This document shows, piece by piece, positions 37,651 to 45,785 of a stretch of 64,000 nucleotides of DNA. Location of the stretch: NCBI RefSeq assembly GCF_030540835.1, contig NZ_JAUOEK010000041.1, positions 1-64,000 on the forward strand. Direction: 5' to 3'. The first letter of the stretch is position 1. Each line of letters starts with the position of its first letter. The notes beneath the pieces are model-generated. The model saw only the letters and a list, made by a program, of their open reading frames with translations. It was not told where the DNA came from and made no database searches. Origin of the DNA: Flavivirga aquimarina. Lineage in GTDB: Bacteria > Bacteroidota > Bacteroidia > Flavobacteriales > Flavobacteriaceae. A program made the translations under genes and the position numbers.

Positions 37651-38022
37651 TTAATGCTTACCTAATAAGCTATCCCTCATCTTTTTAGTCATCCCTTTTA
37701 CAACCATATCGTAAGAATGATCTATAAGATGAAACACTAATTTGGGTTGTAATTCGCCTTCATGAATATACAACGTGTTCCAATGTTTTTTACTCATATG
37801 ATAACCTGGACGAATGCTGTTATACGTTGCTCGAAGTTCTTCTGAATAATCGGAATCTGCTTTTAAATTAACAGCTGCTTCACCGCTTTCCCATCGTTTT
37901 AATGAGACCAGAGCAAACATCTTACCTAATACTTTAAAAACCAGAGTTTCTTCATCAAAAGGAAAATCTTCTGTTGCGCCTTTTTTGTTTAAACAGTATT
38001 CGCGAAGTTGATCTATGTGCAT
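37651..38022 (-). CDS. MmcQ/YjbR family protein
   Basis: 123 residues: LREYCLNKKGATEDFPFDEETLVFKVLGKMFALVSL, KADSDYSEELRATY, IRPGYHMSKKHWNTLYI. A CyaY-like DNA-binding-type fold, common and small; its role is unknown. It is possibly co-transcribed with nothing, since a hairpin lies just upstream. Confidence 0.9.
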   Translation of the reverse strand: MHIDQLREYCLNKKGATEDFPFDEETLVFKVLGKMFALVSLKRWESGEAAVNLKADSDYSEELRATYNSIRPGYHMSKKHWNTLYIHEGELQPKLVFHLIDHSYDMVVKGMTKKMRDSLLGKH

Positions 38023-38034
38023 TTTTATATTATT

Positions 38035-38058
38035 TCATTCCTGCAAAAGCAGGAATGA
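38035..38058. repeat. REP-like hairpin with CATTCCTGC arms
   Basis: TCATTCCTGC, AAAA, then the exact complement: a 10-bp stem. The core ATTCCTGC...GCAGGAAT returns at 49084-49103, so it is a dispersed element and probably not only a terminator. Confidence 0.6.
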
Positions 38059-38062
38059 CAAG

Positions 38063-38671
38063 CTATTCAAGTTTTTTTATTGGTTTTTCTTCTATTTTTA
38101 ATGCTGAATAATCTAATTTCCAACCTATTGTTTCTACTATAGTTTCGATGAGTGAAATAGTTTCTAAAGCTTCTTTTTGAGCTATTTGAATAAGGCCACT
38201 TTCTGGAATTTTATCTTGAATGTGTTGTTTGGCCTCGTTATGTAAATCGGTTAAATCGGTTGCTTCAAACTTATTAAATAAACCATCGGACTTATCGTAA
38301 TAATTCAAATTTGTTTCGATTGATAATACTTCCGGTTGCGGAAACTGTTGTAATAAAATCTTCTTTTTGTCGGTATCTGCTGCCAATTCAATTTTAGATA
38401 AATCGTAGCCGACATACGCTTTTGCATTTACTACAACCAAAGCTTTCTTTTTACTAGTAATCAATTTTAAAAAACGCTCTTTAACATCTTCGTAATGATA
38501 GATTTCGGCAAAATCACCTTCGACTGTTATAAATTTACAAACCGTTTTTATTTTTTCTAAAAGCAATACTGATTGAGATTTTACTAATTGCTTTTTCTTA
38601 AATGACTTAAAGTAAGTAACCAGACCCAAAGTCACTAAAACACCTATTATTATTCCTAAAAATGCTTCCAT
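38063..38671 (-). CDS. DUF4230 protein
   Basis: 202 residues with one N-terminal membrane anchor (about 3-20). It then has a DUF4230 domain: VCKFITVEGDFAEIYHYED, VVNAKAYVGYDLSKIELAAD, QFPQPEVLSIETNLNYYDKSDGLFNKF. It is membrane-anchored with the domain outside the membrane or facing the cytoplasm. The function is unknown. It starts one base after the stop of the cyclase gene. Confidence 0.88.
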   Translation of the reverse strand: MEAFLGIIIGVLVTLGLVTYFKSFKKKQLVKSQSVLLLEKIKTVCKFITVEGDFAEIYHYEDVKERFLKLITSKKKALVVVNAKAYVGYDLSKIELAADTDKKKILLQQFPQPEVLSIETNLNYYDKSDGLFNKFEATDLTDLHNEAKQHIQDKIPESGLIQIAQKEALETISLIETIVETIGWKLDYSALKIEEKPIKKLE

Positions 38672-38672
38672 G

Positions 38673-39422
38673 CTAATCTATTATTTTATATAAAATGGGT
38701 TTGCTAGGCGAGGCATCATTTTCGAACGGTGCTATTTGAAGGTTTAAAAAATATTTGCCGTCTTTAACAAGGTTAGGTACAAAAATAAACTCCGTTATCG
38801 TTGCATCAAATCGTATTTCTCCTTTAGTATCCCAAAAAGCATTGTGAGCCAATAGTTTACATTCATCTTTTTCTTTGTCTACACTGGGCAAATCTATTAG
38901 TAAATGTTTCACGCCTTTTTCGCGTAAATAAACAGCTGCATCTTCTAATAAATAAGTTGGATTTGTATTCGAATATTGTGCCGATAACTTTTCTGAAGTA
39001 TTAGGAATCGTTCTTATTACTATGGCATCTCTTTTTTTATTTCCAATAGCAAATTGCAATTGTTTTTTAGAAATCACAAAATCACCGTTTAATTTCTCGG
39101 GAGCTACGGTTATAACTTCTGCAAGAAAGAAAAATTGCTTTAAATTCTGATTTATAGAATGTACTTTTTCAGTAATATGTCCCACACATTCAGTATGCGT
39201 TCCATGGGCATGGGGGTTGAAAGAAATATTATTAAAATTCACACATGATCCTTCTAAAACGCTTATTATTTGACCTTTATCTTTAGCCGGTTCAATTAAA
39301 GGCGAATCTAAATACCACGCATTTACGTTGTTTTCAGCTCCTTTTAAAGGTATTGAAATATCTATTGGTTGTGATAAATCTATTTGAAGTTTTGCCGAAT
39401 TATATTGTATGGTTGCTAGCAT
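38673..39422 (-). CDS. Cyclase family protein (kynurenine-formamidase-like)
   Basis: 249 residues. The metal-binding motif HAHGTHTECVGH corresponds to HxGTHxDxxxH of the family with Glu for Asp. HLLIDLPSVDKEKDE and NAFWDTKGEIRFDATI are the late conserved parts. Members hydrolyse formylkynurenine or related amides using divalent metals; the substrate here is not known. It is coupled to DUF4230. Confidence 0.85.
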   Translation of the reverse strand: MLATIQYNSAKLQIDLSQPIDISIPLKGAENNVNAWYLDSPLIEPAKDKGQIISVLEGSCVNFNNISFNPHAHGTHTECVGHITEKVHSINQNLKQFFFLAEVITVAPEKLNGDFVISKKQLQFAIGNKKRDAIVIRTIPNTSEKLSAQYSNTNPTYLLEDAAVYLREKGVKHLLIDLPSVDKEKDECKLLAHNAFWDTKGEIRFDATITEFIFVPNLVKDGKYFLNLQIAPFENDASPSKPILYKIID

Positions 39423-39460
39423 ATATGTGTGTTTATTTCTGTAATATCAAATATAAGTTT

Positions 39461-40702
39461 TTAATTCAGGAAAAAGAGTTCTGAAGCCATCCCGTCTACC
39501 AAAAATTTTCCTTTTTGGGTCGTTTTTATTATATCAATAGGGTTTTTGTTCTCATCTAAATGGCTGGATGTGATTAGCAAGCCTCTTTCTATAAATTTTT
39601 CTGCCGAAGTTTTTATATGCTTAAGATAGGTATCACCAAAATCTTGTTCTATTTTATTTAAAGACACGCCCCAAATGGTTCGTAAGCCCGTCATAATATA
39701 TTCATTATAGCGATCTTTTAATGACAGTTTTTCTATAGTGTTTGGTAATATATTATTCTGGATCGATGCCATGTATTTTGAATTGTTGGATATATTCCAG
39801 CTACGTTGGTTCCCTCGAAATGAATGTGCAGATGGCCCTATTCCTATATAAGGTTTCCCTTGCCAATAGCTGGTATTGTGCTTAGAGAAATAATCAGGTT
39901 TTCCGAAATTTGAGATTTCATAATGTATAAAACCCTTTTCTTTGGTTTTATCAATTAAATGATTAAAATGTTCCAACGCCAACGATTCATCAATTGGTGG
40001 ATAATCTCCCTTTTTTATAAAAGCATCTAGGGCTGTTTTAGGCTCAACGGTGAGTGCATAACTGGAAATATGGTTAACGCCATAACTAAAAGCCGTTTCT
40101 AGGTTCTCGTTCCACTTTTCCACACTCATATTGGGAATGCCATAAATAAGATCGATAGTAATGTTATCAAAATATTGCGTTGCAATCTGTAAACACGTTT
40201 TTGCTTCTTCTGCATTATGTGCACGATTCATATGTTTTAAATCGTCTTCAAAAAAAGACTGAACACCAATGCTAAGTCGGTTTATTCCAATAGTTCTGTA
40301 TGCTTCAAAAATGGTTTCTTTTGTGAGACCTCTCGACTGCCTGACCGTCCGGCAGGCGGGCGCTCGAGGAGACATTAAATCATCCGGGTTTGCTTCTAAA
40401 GTGATTTCGGGCTCGTCTACAACTGAATAATTTTTGTAGACCTCATCAATCAAAAATCGCAATTCATCAATCGTTAATAAAGAAGGAGTTCCCCCTCCAA
40501 AATATATAGTCTCAATAGCTTGATTCTTTAGTTCATCTTTTCTAAGCTCCAATTCTTTTACAAGGGCTTGTATAAGTGCTTCCTTCTTTTTTAAGGATGT
40601 TGAAAAATGAAAGTCGCAATAAAAACATGCTTGTTTACAGAATGGTATGTGGATGTAGAGAGCCCCTCCCGACCTCCCCAAAGGGGAGGAGTTCTCTCCC
40701 AT
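39461..40702 (-). CDS. hemW: Radical SAM protein HemW (coproporphyrinogen III oxidase-like)
   Basis: 413 residues from ATG 40702. It has the radical SAM motif IPFCKQACFYCDFHF, GGGTPSLL, EANPDD, NRLSIGVQSF and the C-terminal HemN-type domain. HemW is the haem chaperone related to HemN. There are two oddities. The N-terminus (GENSSPLGRSGGA) is encoded by a GC-rich palindrome at 40673-40689. An extra stretch after EANPDDL (about PRAPACRTVRQSRG), absent from the usual family spacing, is encoded by a second palindrome at 40331-40372. The reading frame is kept in both places. Confidence 0.93.
   Translation of the reverse strand: MGENSSPLGRSGGALYIHIPFCKQACFYCDFHFSTSLKKKEALIQALVKELELRKDELKNQAIETIYFGGGTPSLLTIDELRFLIDEVYKNYSVVDEPEITLEANPDDLMSPRAPACRTVRQSRGLTKETIFEAYRTIGINRLSIGVQSFFEDDLKHMNRAHNAEEAKTCLQIATQYFDNITIDLIYGIPNMSVEKWNENLETAFSYGVNHISSYALTVEPKTALDAFIKKGDYPPIDESLALEHFNHLIDKTKEKGFIHYEISNFGKPDYFSKHNTSYWQGKPYIGIGPSAHSFRGNQRSWNISNNSKYMASIQNNILPNTIEKLSLKDRYNEYIMTGLRTIWGVSLNKIEQDFGDTYLKHIKTSAEKFIERGLLITSSHLDENKNPIDIIKTTQKGKFLVDGMASELFFLN
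40331..40372. repeat. Palindromic element inserted in frame in hemW
   Basis: The core stem GCCTG-A-CCG / CGG-CAGGC lies at 40339-40357, with outer partly matching arms around TCTCGA and TCGAGG. Its G+C content is far above that of its surroundings. It adds about 15 residues between two conserved hemW motifs. Confidence 0.65.
40673..40689. repeat. GC-rich palindrome at the hemW start
   Basis: CCTCCCC, AAA, GGGGAGG: a perfect 7-bp stem. It encodes part of the extra N-terminal peptide of hemW and resembles the palindrome at the ruvC 3' end. Confidence 0.6.
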
Positions 40703-40740
40703 TCTTTTAAATTCTACAGGTTGTTTTTTCAAAAAACGAA

Positions 40741-41343
40741 CTAATTTTTCTTTTTACGTAAATTTATAACAGTTGGCATTTTTGCTCCCCCTTTGGGGGC
40801 TTGGGGGCTATTCTGCTTTACAAAAGCATCCCAGCCTGTATAACTTTTGCCGACATTTACTTTTCCTGAATTATAAAAATGACACACGGCTGCTGCCAAT
40901 CCATCGGTGGCATCTAAATTCTTGGGTAGCGTTTTTAAACCTAGTATACTTTGTAGCATTTTAGCAACTTGCTCTTTACTGGCACTTCCGTTACCAGTTA
41001 TAGCCATTTTAATTTTTTTAGGCAGATATTCTGTAATGGGTATTTCTCTACTCAAACCTGCTGCCATCGCAACTCCTTGGGCTCTGCCAAGCTTTAGCAT
41101 ACTCTGTACATTTTTCCCAAAAAAGGGTGCTTCAATGGCAATTTCATCTGGATTATGTGTGTCTATAAGCTCAATAGTACGTTCAAAAATAAGTTTCAGC
41201 TTTAAATAATGATCATCGTATTTTTTTAAGTCGAGTTCATTAAGTTGTAAAAATTGCATGGTTTTCCCAACCACTTTTATAAGTCCGAAACCCATAATAG
41301 TTGTACCGGGGTCAATGCCTAAAATAATTCGTTCTTTAGTCAT
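40741..41343 (-). CDS. ruvC: Crossover junction endodeoxyribonuclease RuvC
   Basis: 200 residues from ATG 41343. The acidic catalytic residues sit in ILGIDPGTT (Asp), the Glu of [11 protein letters not shown], and the late [12 protein letters not shown]. It resolves Holliday junctions. The tail [22 protein letters not shown] is longer than usual because a GC-rich palindrome (40787-40799) has entered near the 3' end. The start overlaps the stop of the outer-membrane protein gene by 8 bases. Confidence 0.95.
   Translation of the reverse strand: MTKERIILGIDPGTTIMGFGLIKVVGKTMQFLQLNELDLKKYDDHYLKLKLIFERTIELIDTHNPDEIAIEAPFFGKNVQSMLKLGRAQGVAMAAGLSREIPITEYLPKKIKMAITGNGSASKEQVAKMLQSILGLKTLPKNLDATDGLAAAVCHFYNSGKVNVGKSYTGWDAFVKQNSPQAPKGGAKMPTVINLRKKKN
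40787..40799. repeat. GC-rich palindrome in the ruvC 3' end
   Basis: CCCCC, TTT, GGGGG. It encodes the SPQAPKGGA stretch of RuvC. It is of the same type as the element 100 bases away in hemW. Confidence 0.55.
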
Positions 41344-41980
41344 ATTGTTCGCAAAAATAACAACCACTAAGCGATATAGAAGCTCCTATAGTTAGTGTTA
41401 AAAGGTTTCCGTTAAATGCGCCAAATCCATCTGATATAGGTGCAAAATCTTTTGCAAATCCGTATATATATGAAACATCTGCATAGACAGAAAGTTTATC
41501 TGAAATGCCATAATGAACCTCTACACCTGCCATAGCATTAAGAAATGATGTTTTATTTTGGGTATAATTACCTAAAGGTTTTACCATTGAAAAACCGGGC
41601 CCTGCATGCACAAAGACCCCTACGCGTTGGGGTAAGTTAAATATTCTATTGGCATTGTAAACTGCTTGTAAATTGATACGAGAATAATTAAGCTTAAATT
41701 CCAACGTGTTTTTTTGGTTAGATATTCTACTAAAACTATAATCTAATTTTGCTCCCAAAATCGGTTTAAACATATATTGAATTCCTAAGTTGACTGTTGG
41801 AAGGTTGAGCGTTTTCCCTTCAAAACTAGCTACAAATCCATTTTTAGACGGACTATTAAGCCCTAGTCCAAATTGTGCCTTTATTGTACTTGTATCTCCT
41901 TGAGAAAAAGACACAAAACCGCTCATTATAAAAACGATGGCACAAAAGGCTTTTTTATATATTTTAAAATCTGAGGTCAT
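41336..41980 (-). CDS. Outer-membrane beta-barrel protein
   Basis: 214 residues from ATG 41980, with a signal peptide ending near VSFSQG. Alternating hydrophobic strands such as [23 protein letters not shown] and [13 protein letters not shown] suggest an OmpA/OmpX-like or OMP_b-brl barrel of about 8-10 strands. Its function is unknown, perhaps membrane stability. The stop overlaps the ruvC start. Confidence 0.8.
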   Translation of the reverse strand: MTSDFKIYKKAFCAIVFIMSGFVSFSQGDTSTIKAQFGLGLNSPSKNGFVASFEGKTLNLPTVNLGIQYMFKPILGAKLDYSFSRISNQKNTLEFKLNYSRINLQAVYNANRIFNLPQRVGVFVHAGPGFSMVKPLGNYTQNKTSFLNAMAGVEVHYGISDKLSVYADVSYIYGFAKDFAPISDGFGAFNGNLLTLTIGASISLSGCYFCEQYD

Positions 41981-42019
41981 AACGTAATAATGATTTAATT
42001 TGCACCTATAAATAGGTAT

Positions 42020-42988
42020 ATGACTTATACATTTCCATACAAAACTAAACAATTCTTTTTTGGGCTTATTAAATTAAGCATTGTTATTGGAGCTTTTTAC
42101 TTTATATATCAAAAACTAATGAATAATCCAGAATTAGATTTTCATGATTTCATTGATTTTTCACTGAAAAAAGACGTTTTTTCATCAAAAAGCATCATTT
42201 TTTTGCTTTTTTTGACGTTTTTTAACTGGTTCTTCGAAATCACAAAATGGAAAATATTGGTCTCTTCGGTAAAAAAAATAAGTTTTAAAAATGCTCTTGA
42301 GCAAAGTTTAGGATCGTTAACAGCCTCATTATTTACACCCAACAGAATTGGCGAATATGGGGCTAAAGCTATTTACTACGCTTCTAATTACAGAAAACGT
42401 ATTCTTCTAATTAACTTATTAGGGAATGTATTGCAAATGGCTGTTACTACTGTTTTTGGGGTTATTGGTTTTTGTTTTTTTGTAGCAAAATATCAAGTAA
42501 ATATTGATTATTATAAATTCATTCAATATATTTTAATTGGGGGACTTATAATCGTTTCATTAGCTTTTGGAATGCAAAAAACAACATTTACCATTAAAGG
42601 GTTTTCTTTAGAGAAAATGAAACATGCCATTTTAGGGTTTCCTAAAAAAACGATGGTAAAGGCTTTATCTTTATCTATACTACGCTATATAGTATTTTCG
42701 TTTCAATTTTACTTTTTGTTACAACTTTTCGGAATTGAAATAACATATTTTAACGCAATGATTGTTATTACATCCATGTACTTATTAGCGTCAATAATTC
42801 CGTCTATTTTTATATTTGATGTTGTAATAAAAGGAAGCGTTGCTATTTATTTGTTTAGCATCATAGGCATTAGCGAAATTATCATTTTAAGTACTATTAC
42901 CTTGATGTGGTTGTTAAATTTTGTCTTACCGAGTGTTTTTGGAAGTTACTATGTTATTCACTTTAATACACCTAAAAACGATAACTAA
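42020..42988 (+). CDS. Lysylphosphatidylglycerol synthase-like / flippase-like membrane protein
   Basis: 322 residues with 7-8 TM helices. The region SLTASLFTPNRIGEYGAKAIYY matches the UPF0104/AglD family consensus (P-x-R-x-G-E/D). No synthase domain is fused to it. It may move lipid-linked substrates, which fits its coupling to the next gene, a glycosyltransferase (two-base gap). Confidence 0.85.
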   Translation: MTYTFPYKTKQFFFGLIKLSIVIGAFYFIYQKLMNNPELDFHDFIDFSLKKDVFSSKSIIFLLFLTFFNWFFEITKWKILVSSVKKISFKNALEQSLGSLTASLFTPNRIGEYGAKAIYYASNYRKRILLINLLGNVLQMAVTTVFGVIGFCFFVAKYQVNIDYYKFIQYILIGGLIIVSLAFGMQKTTFTIKGFSLEKMKHAILGFPKKTMVKALSLSILRYIVFSFQFYFLLQLFGIEITYFNAMIVITSMYLLASIIPSIFIFDVVIKGSVAIYLFSIIGISEIIILSTITLMWLLNFVLPSVFGSYYVIHFNTPKNDN

Positions 42989-42990
42989 TT

Positions 42991-44115
42991 ATGGTTTTAA
43001 TAAGCATCTTTATTACTATAGGTTATCTGATTTTAATTGGATTTTTCGTTTTTGGTTTTGATAAAGTTACCTCCTTTAAATTAGAAGATATTCCTCCAAA
43101 AACTACTTTTTCGGTTATTATTCCTTTTAGAAATGAAGCAGAGCGTTTACCTAAACTACTACAGTCTATAGCTTTGTTGAAATACCCATCTCATTTATTC
43201 GAAATTATTTTTGTTGATGATGATTCCGATGATGGTTCAGACAACGTTATTATGAGATTTCTCGCTAACACTCAAAATGACATAAGGGTTGTTAAAAATG
43301 AAAGAAAAACGAATGCTCCCAAAAAAGATGCTATAACTACAGCTATTAATCACTGCAAAAATAAATGGGTTATAACGACCGATGCAGATTGCGTGTTGCC
43401 AATATATTGGTTGGATAGTTTTGATGCTTTTATTCAAAAAACAGACACAAAATGTATTGCTGCACCAATTACATATCATAATTCCGAGAGCTTTTTAGAT
43501 CAATTTCAATTGCTGGATATTTTAAGTTTACAGGGAGCGACCATTGGTGGTTTTGGCATTAATAAACCATTTCTTTGTAATGGTGCTAATTTTGGATATG
43601 AAAAGGCTTTATTTCAAAAATTAAACGGTTTTGAAGGCAATACCAATATTGCCAGTGGTGATGATATTTTTCTACTCGAAAAAGTGGCTAAAACCTATCC
43701 CGAACACCTTCATTATTTAAAATGTGAAAAGGCTATAGTAAAAACACAATCGCAACCTTCTTGGACAGATTTAATAGCGCAACGCATCCGTTGGGCCGCA
43801 AAAACAAGTGCTTATAATAATTGGTTTGGAAAACTCACCGGGCTTATCGTTTTACTTATGAATGCATTAGTCATTTCAACTTTATTGCTTACTGTTCTTG
43901 GTATTTTTAATTTTAAAATCTGGGGTTATATTGTAATAATAAAACTTAACATCGATTTCTTTTTAATTTATAAATCTGCTCATTTTTTAGATCAGAAACA
44001 TGTTTTAAGGCATTTTATTTTCGGATTTATAATTTATCCTTTTTTTAGTGTCTATGTCGCTTTTGTTTCTCTTTTTAAAACCTATAAATGGAAAGGAAGA
44101 GCGTTTAAAAAGTAA
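42991..44115 (+). CDS. Family 2 glycosyltransferase, membrane-bound
   Basis: 374 residues. One TM at the N-terminus (about 3-22), then a GT2 domain with VIIPFRNEAERL, VDDDSDDGS, TTDADCVLP (the DxD metal site), ASGDD and QRIRWAAK (QxxRW), then two or three C-terminal TM helices. It is a processive-type enzyme that probably acts on lipid or polysaccharide. It is encoded directly after the flippase-like protein. Confidence 0.92.
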   Translation: MVLISIFITIGYLILIGFFVFGFDKVTSFKLEDIPPKTTFSVIIPFRNEAERLPKLLQSIALLKYPSHLFEIIFVDDDSDDGSDNVIMRFLANTQNDIRVVKNERKTNAPKKDAITTAINHCKNKWVITTDADCVLPIYWLDSFDAFIQKTDTKCIAAPITYHNSESFLDQFQLLDILSLQGATIGGFGINKPFLCNGANFGYEKALFQKLNGFEGNTNIASGDDIFLLEKVAKTYPEHLHYLKCEKAIVKTQSQPSWTDLIAQRIRWAAKTSAYNNWFGKLTGLIVLLMNALVISTLLLTVLGIFNFKIWGYIVIIKLNIDFFLIYKSAHFLDQKHVLRHFIFGFIIYPFFSVYVAFVSLFKTYKWKGRAFKK

Positions 44116-44117
44116 TA

Positions 44118-44594
44118 TCAGTCTACTTGGATAATAATTGGTAACTTAAATTCTGTAGTAACTTGTTGCCCTCTCTTTATTGCCGGGAAAATTTTAGGCA
44201 AGGTGTCTAAGCTTTTAGATAGCAACTTGTTTATATTTGGTATTTCCTTTATGGTAAGGCTATCTACTTTTGTCTCTAAGATAGTTACTATTCCAGTTTC
44301 GGATACCCGAAGTTTTAAATCTATAGTATCGTTAATATCTTTGGTTACAACTATAATTTGGTCTTGTAAATATTTAAATATATGGTCTGTTAAAACATTT
44401 GTAAAACACTGTTGTTTTTCTTGTTTATTGGATAAAGAGTCACACAAAGCAAATGTTGGGTATTCGTCAACCTCGTTCCAGTTAAACGTTTGTAATTCTT
44501 CATTTAAAATAACTTCAGAAGATGTTTTTTTTACATTAAAATACTCGCAAGAAGTAAGTAATATTATTAATAAAAATACACAAATCTGTCTCAT
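44118..44594 (-). CDS. Lipoprotein with a TonB-C-like domain
   Basis: 158 residues with lipobox LLTSCE (Cys16). The rest is one copy of the domain that occurs three times in the M56 protein 1.2 kb upstream: VDEYPTFALCDSLSNKQEKQQCF, then LRVSETGIVTILETKVDSLT and LPIIIQV. The CDS-LS-CF cysteine pair is kept. It is the last gene of the blaI 2 cluster. Its role is unknown; it may bind the same ligand as the sensor. Confidence 0.75.
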   Translation of the reverse strand: MRQICVFLLIILLTSCEYFNVKKTSSEVILNEELQTFNWNEVDEYPTFALCDSLSNKQEKQQCFTNVLTDHIFKYLQDQIIVVTKDINDTIDLKLRVSETGIVTILETKVDSLTIKEIPNINKLLSKSLDTLPKIFPAIKRGQQVTTEFKLPIIIQVD

Positions 44595-44634
44595 GGATTA
44601 CAACTGAAACCGAAATGTACAATTTTTTTACATT

Positions 44635-45780
44635 TTAATCAGCTTTTACTCCCGCCTTCACGAATTTTTCTTTTTTTAATTCACTAATACGTTTATCAAT
44701 ATATTCTCCATGAAACCCGGATGGAAATTTCTTTTTAAAGTTAGTGAATAATTCAAGTTTCGTATCTAAATCTGCATAGTAGGCATCTTTCGTTATTAGT
44801 AAACGGAAATGTGTACTTATATTATCTGGATTTTCTTTTATGGCCTTTTTTAGTGTTTCTATAGATTCATCATACTTTTTTTGTCTATTTAATATGGTAG
44901 CCAATTTTGAGTATTCTGCGTCTAAGGGCAAATCTTTTGCAGCTAAAAATTGTTTTACATATTTTTCTGCATTAACAAAATCGTTAAGCTCATAATAGTA
45001 CGTTCCTATTGCATATAAAGATGCAGCATCATTCTTATTATATTTTAATACAAGTTTTCGTTGTTCAATAGCTTTTTCAAATTCAAACTTGTAATAGTAA
45101 CAATAACTGAGCTTTTCATGAATAAACTCAGAAGACTCACCTAGTTCTATTAATTTTTCAAACCATGTAGCTGCTTTTCTATAATAATGCTGCCAATAAT
45201 AATTTTGGGCTTTTAAACTTATTAGTTTTACATTATTTTCATAGACCTTTAGTCCCTCATCGGCATATTTCTCTACTAATTGATGTTTCCTCTTTTGAAG
45301 ATAATATTTTGCAATTTTATATATAGCTTTTTGGTGGGTTTGGTCTATTTCATATACAGAACGAAAGCAGTTTATGGCTGTGGAATCTTTTACTTTTTCC
45401 AAGACCAAACCTAGTTCGTAATGGTAATTGGGGTTTTTATGATCTATAAGGATCAGGTCATTAAAAATTTTAGAAGCTTCCTCATTTTTTTTAGTTTGGG
45501 CCAATAATTTAGCGTAGTGATATTTTATTAAAGCATCGTTAGGCTTTTCCTGTATACCAGCCTTGTAATTCTTTAAAGCCTCATCATAATTACCAATGGC
45601 AATATATGCTTTAGCAATTTTATCGTAAACTTCAGATTGATTTTTATATGTTTTGTAATTTTCTATGGCTTTAGTGTAATTGCCATTGGCATATAAACTA
45701 TCTGCCATGTTTAAAACCGAAGTTTGAGCTTCGGTTTTAAATACTATTAACAACAGTAATAATAAAGTATATCTAGTCAT
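44635..45780 (-). CDS. Exported TPR-repeat protein
   Basis: 381 residues from ATG 45780, with a signal peptide ending KTEAQT. It consists of about ten TPR-like helical repeats (for example ADSLYANGNYTKAIENYKTY and AKAYIAIGNYDEALKNYKAG). It is a scaffold for protein contacts in the periplasm. It follows the M56 stop by five bases and is therefore in the blaI 2 operon. Confidence 0.88.
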   Translation of the reverse strand: MTRYTLLLLLLIVFKTEAQTSVLNMADSLYANGNYTKAIENYKTYKNQSEVYDKIAKAYIAIGNYDEALKNYKAGIQEKPNDALIKYHYAKLLAQTKKNEEASKIFNDLILIDHKNPNYHYELGLVLEKVKDSTAINCFRSVYEIDQTHQKAIYKIAKYYLQKRKHQLVEKYADEGLKVYENNVKLISLKAQNYYWQHYYRKAATWFEKLIELGESSEFIHEKLSYCYYYKFEFEKAIEQRKLVLKYNKNDAASLYAIGTYYYELNDFVNAEKYVKQFLAAKDLPLDAEYSKLATILNRQKKYDESIETLKKAIKENPDNISTHFRLLITKDAYYADLDTKLELFTNFKKKFPSGFHGEYIDKRISELKKEKFVKAGVKAD

Positions 45781-45785
45781 CTCTA

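Noticed and set aside
40640-40710. A GC-rich palindrome near the hemW start as a terminator
   Set aside because: No T run follows on either strand and the sequence lies inside or at the edge of the reading frame; a repeat insertion fits better.
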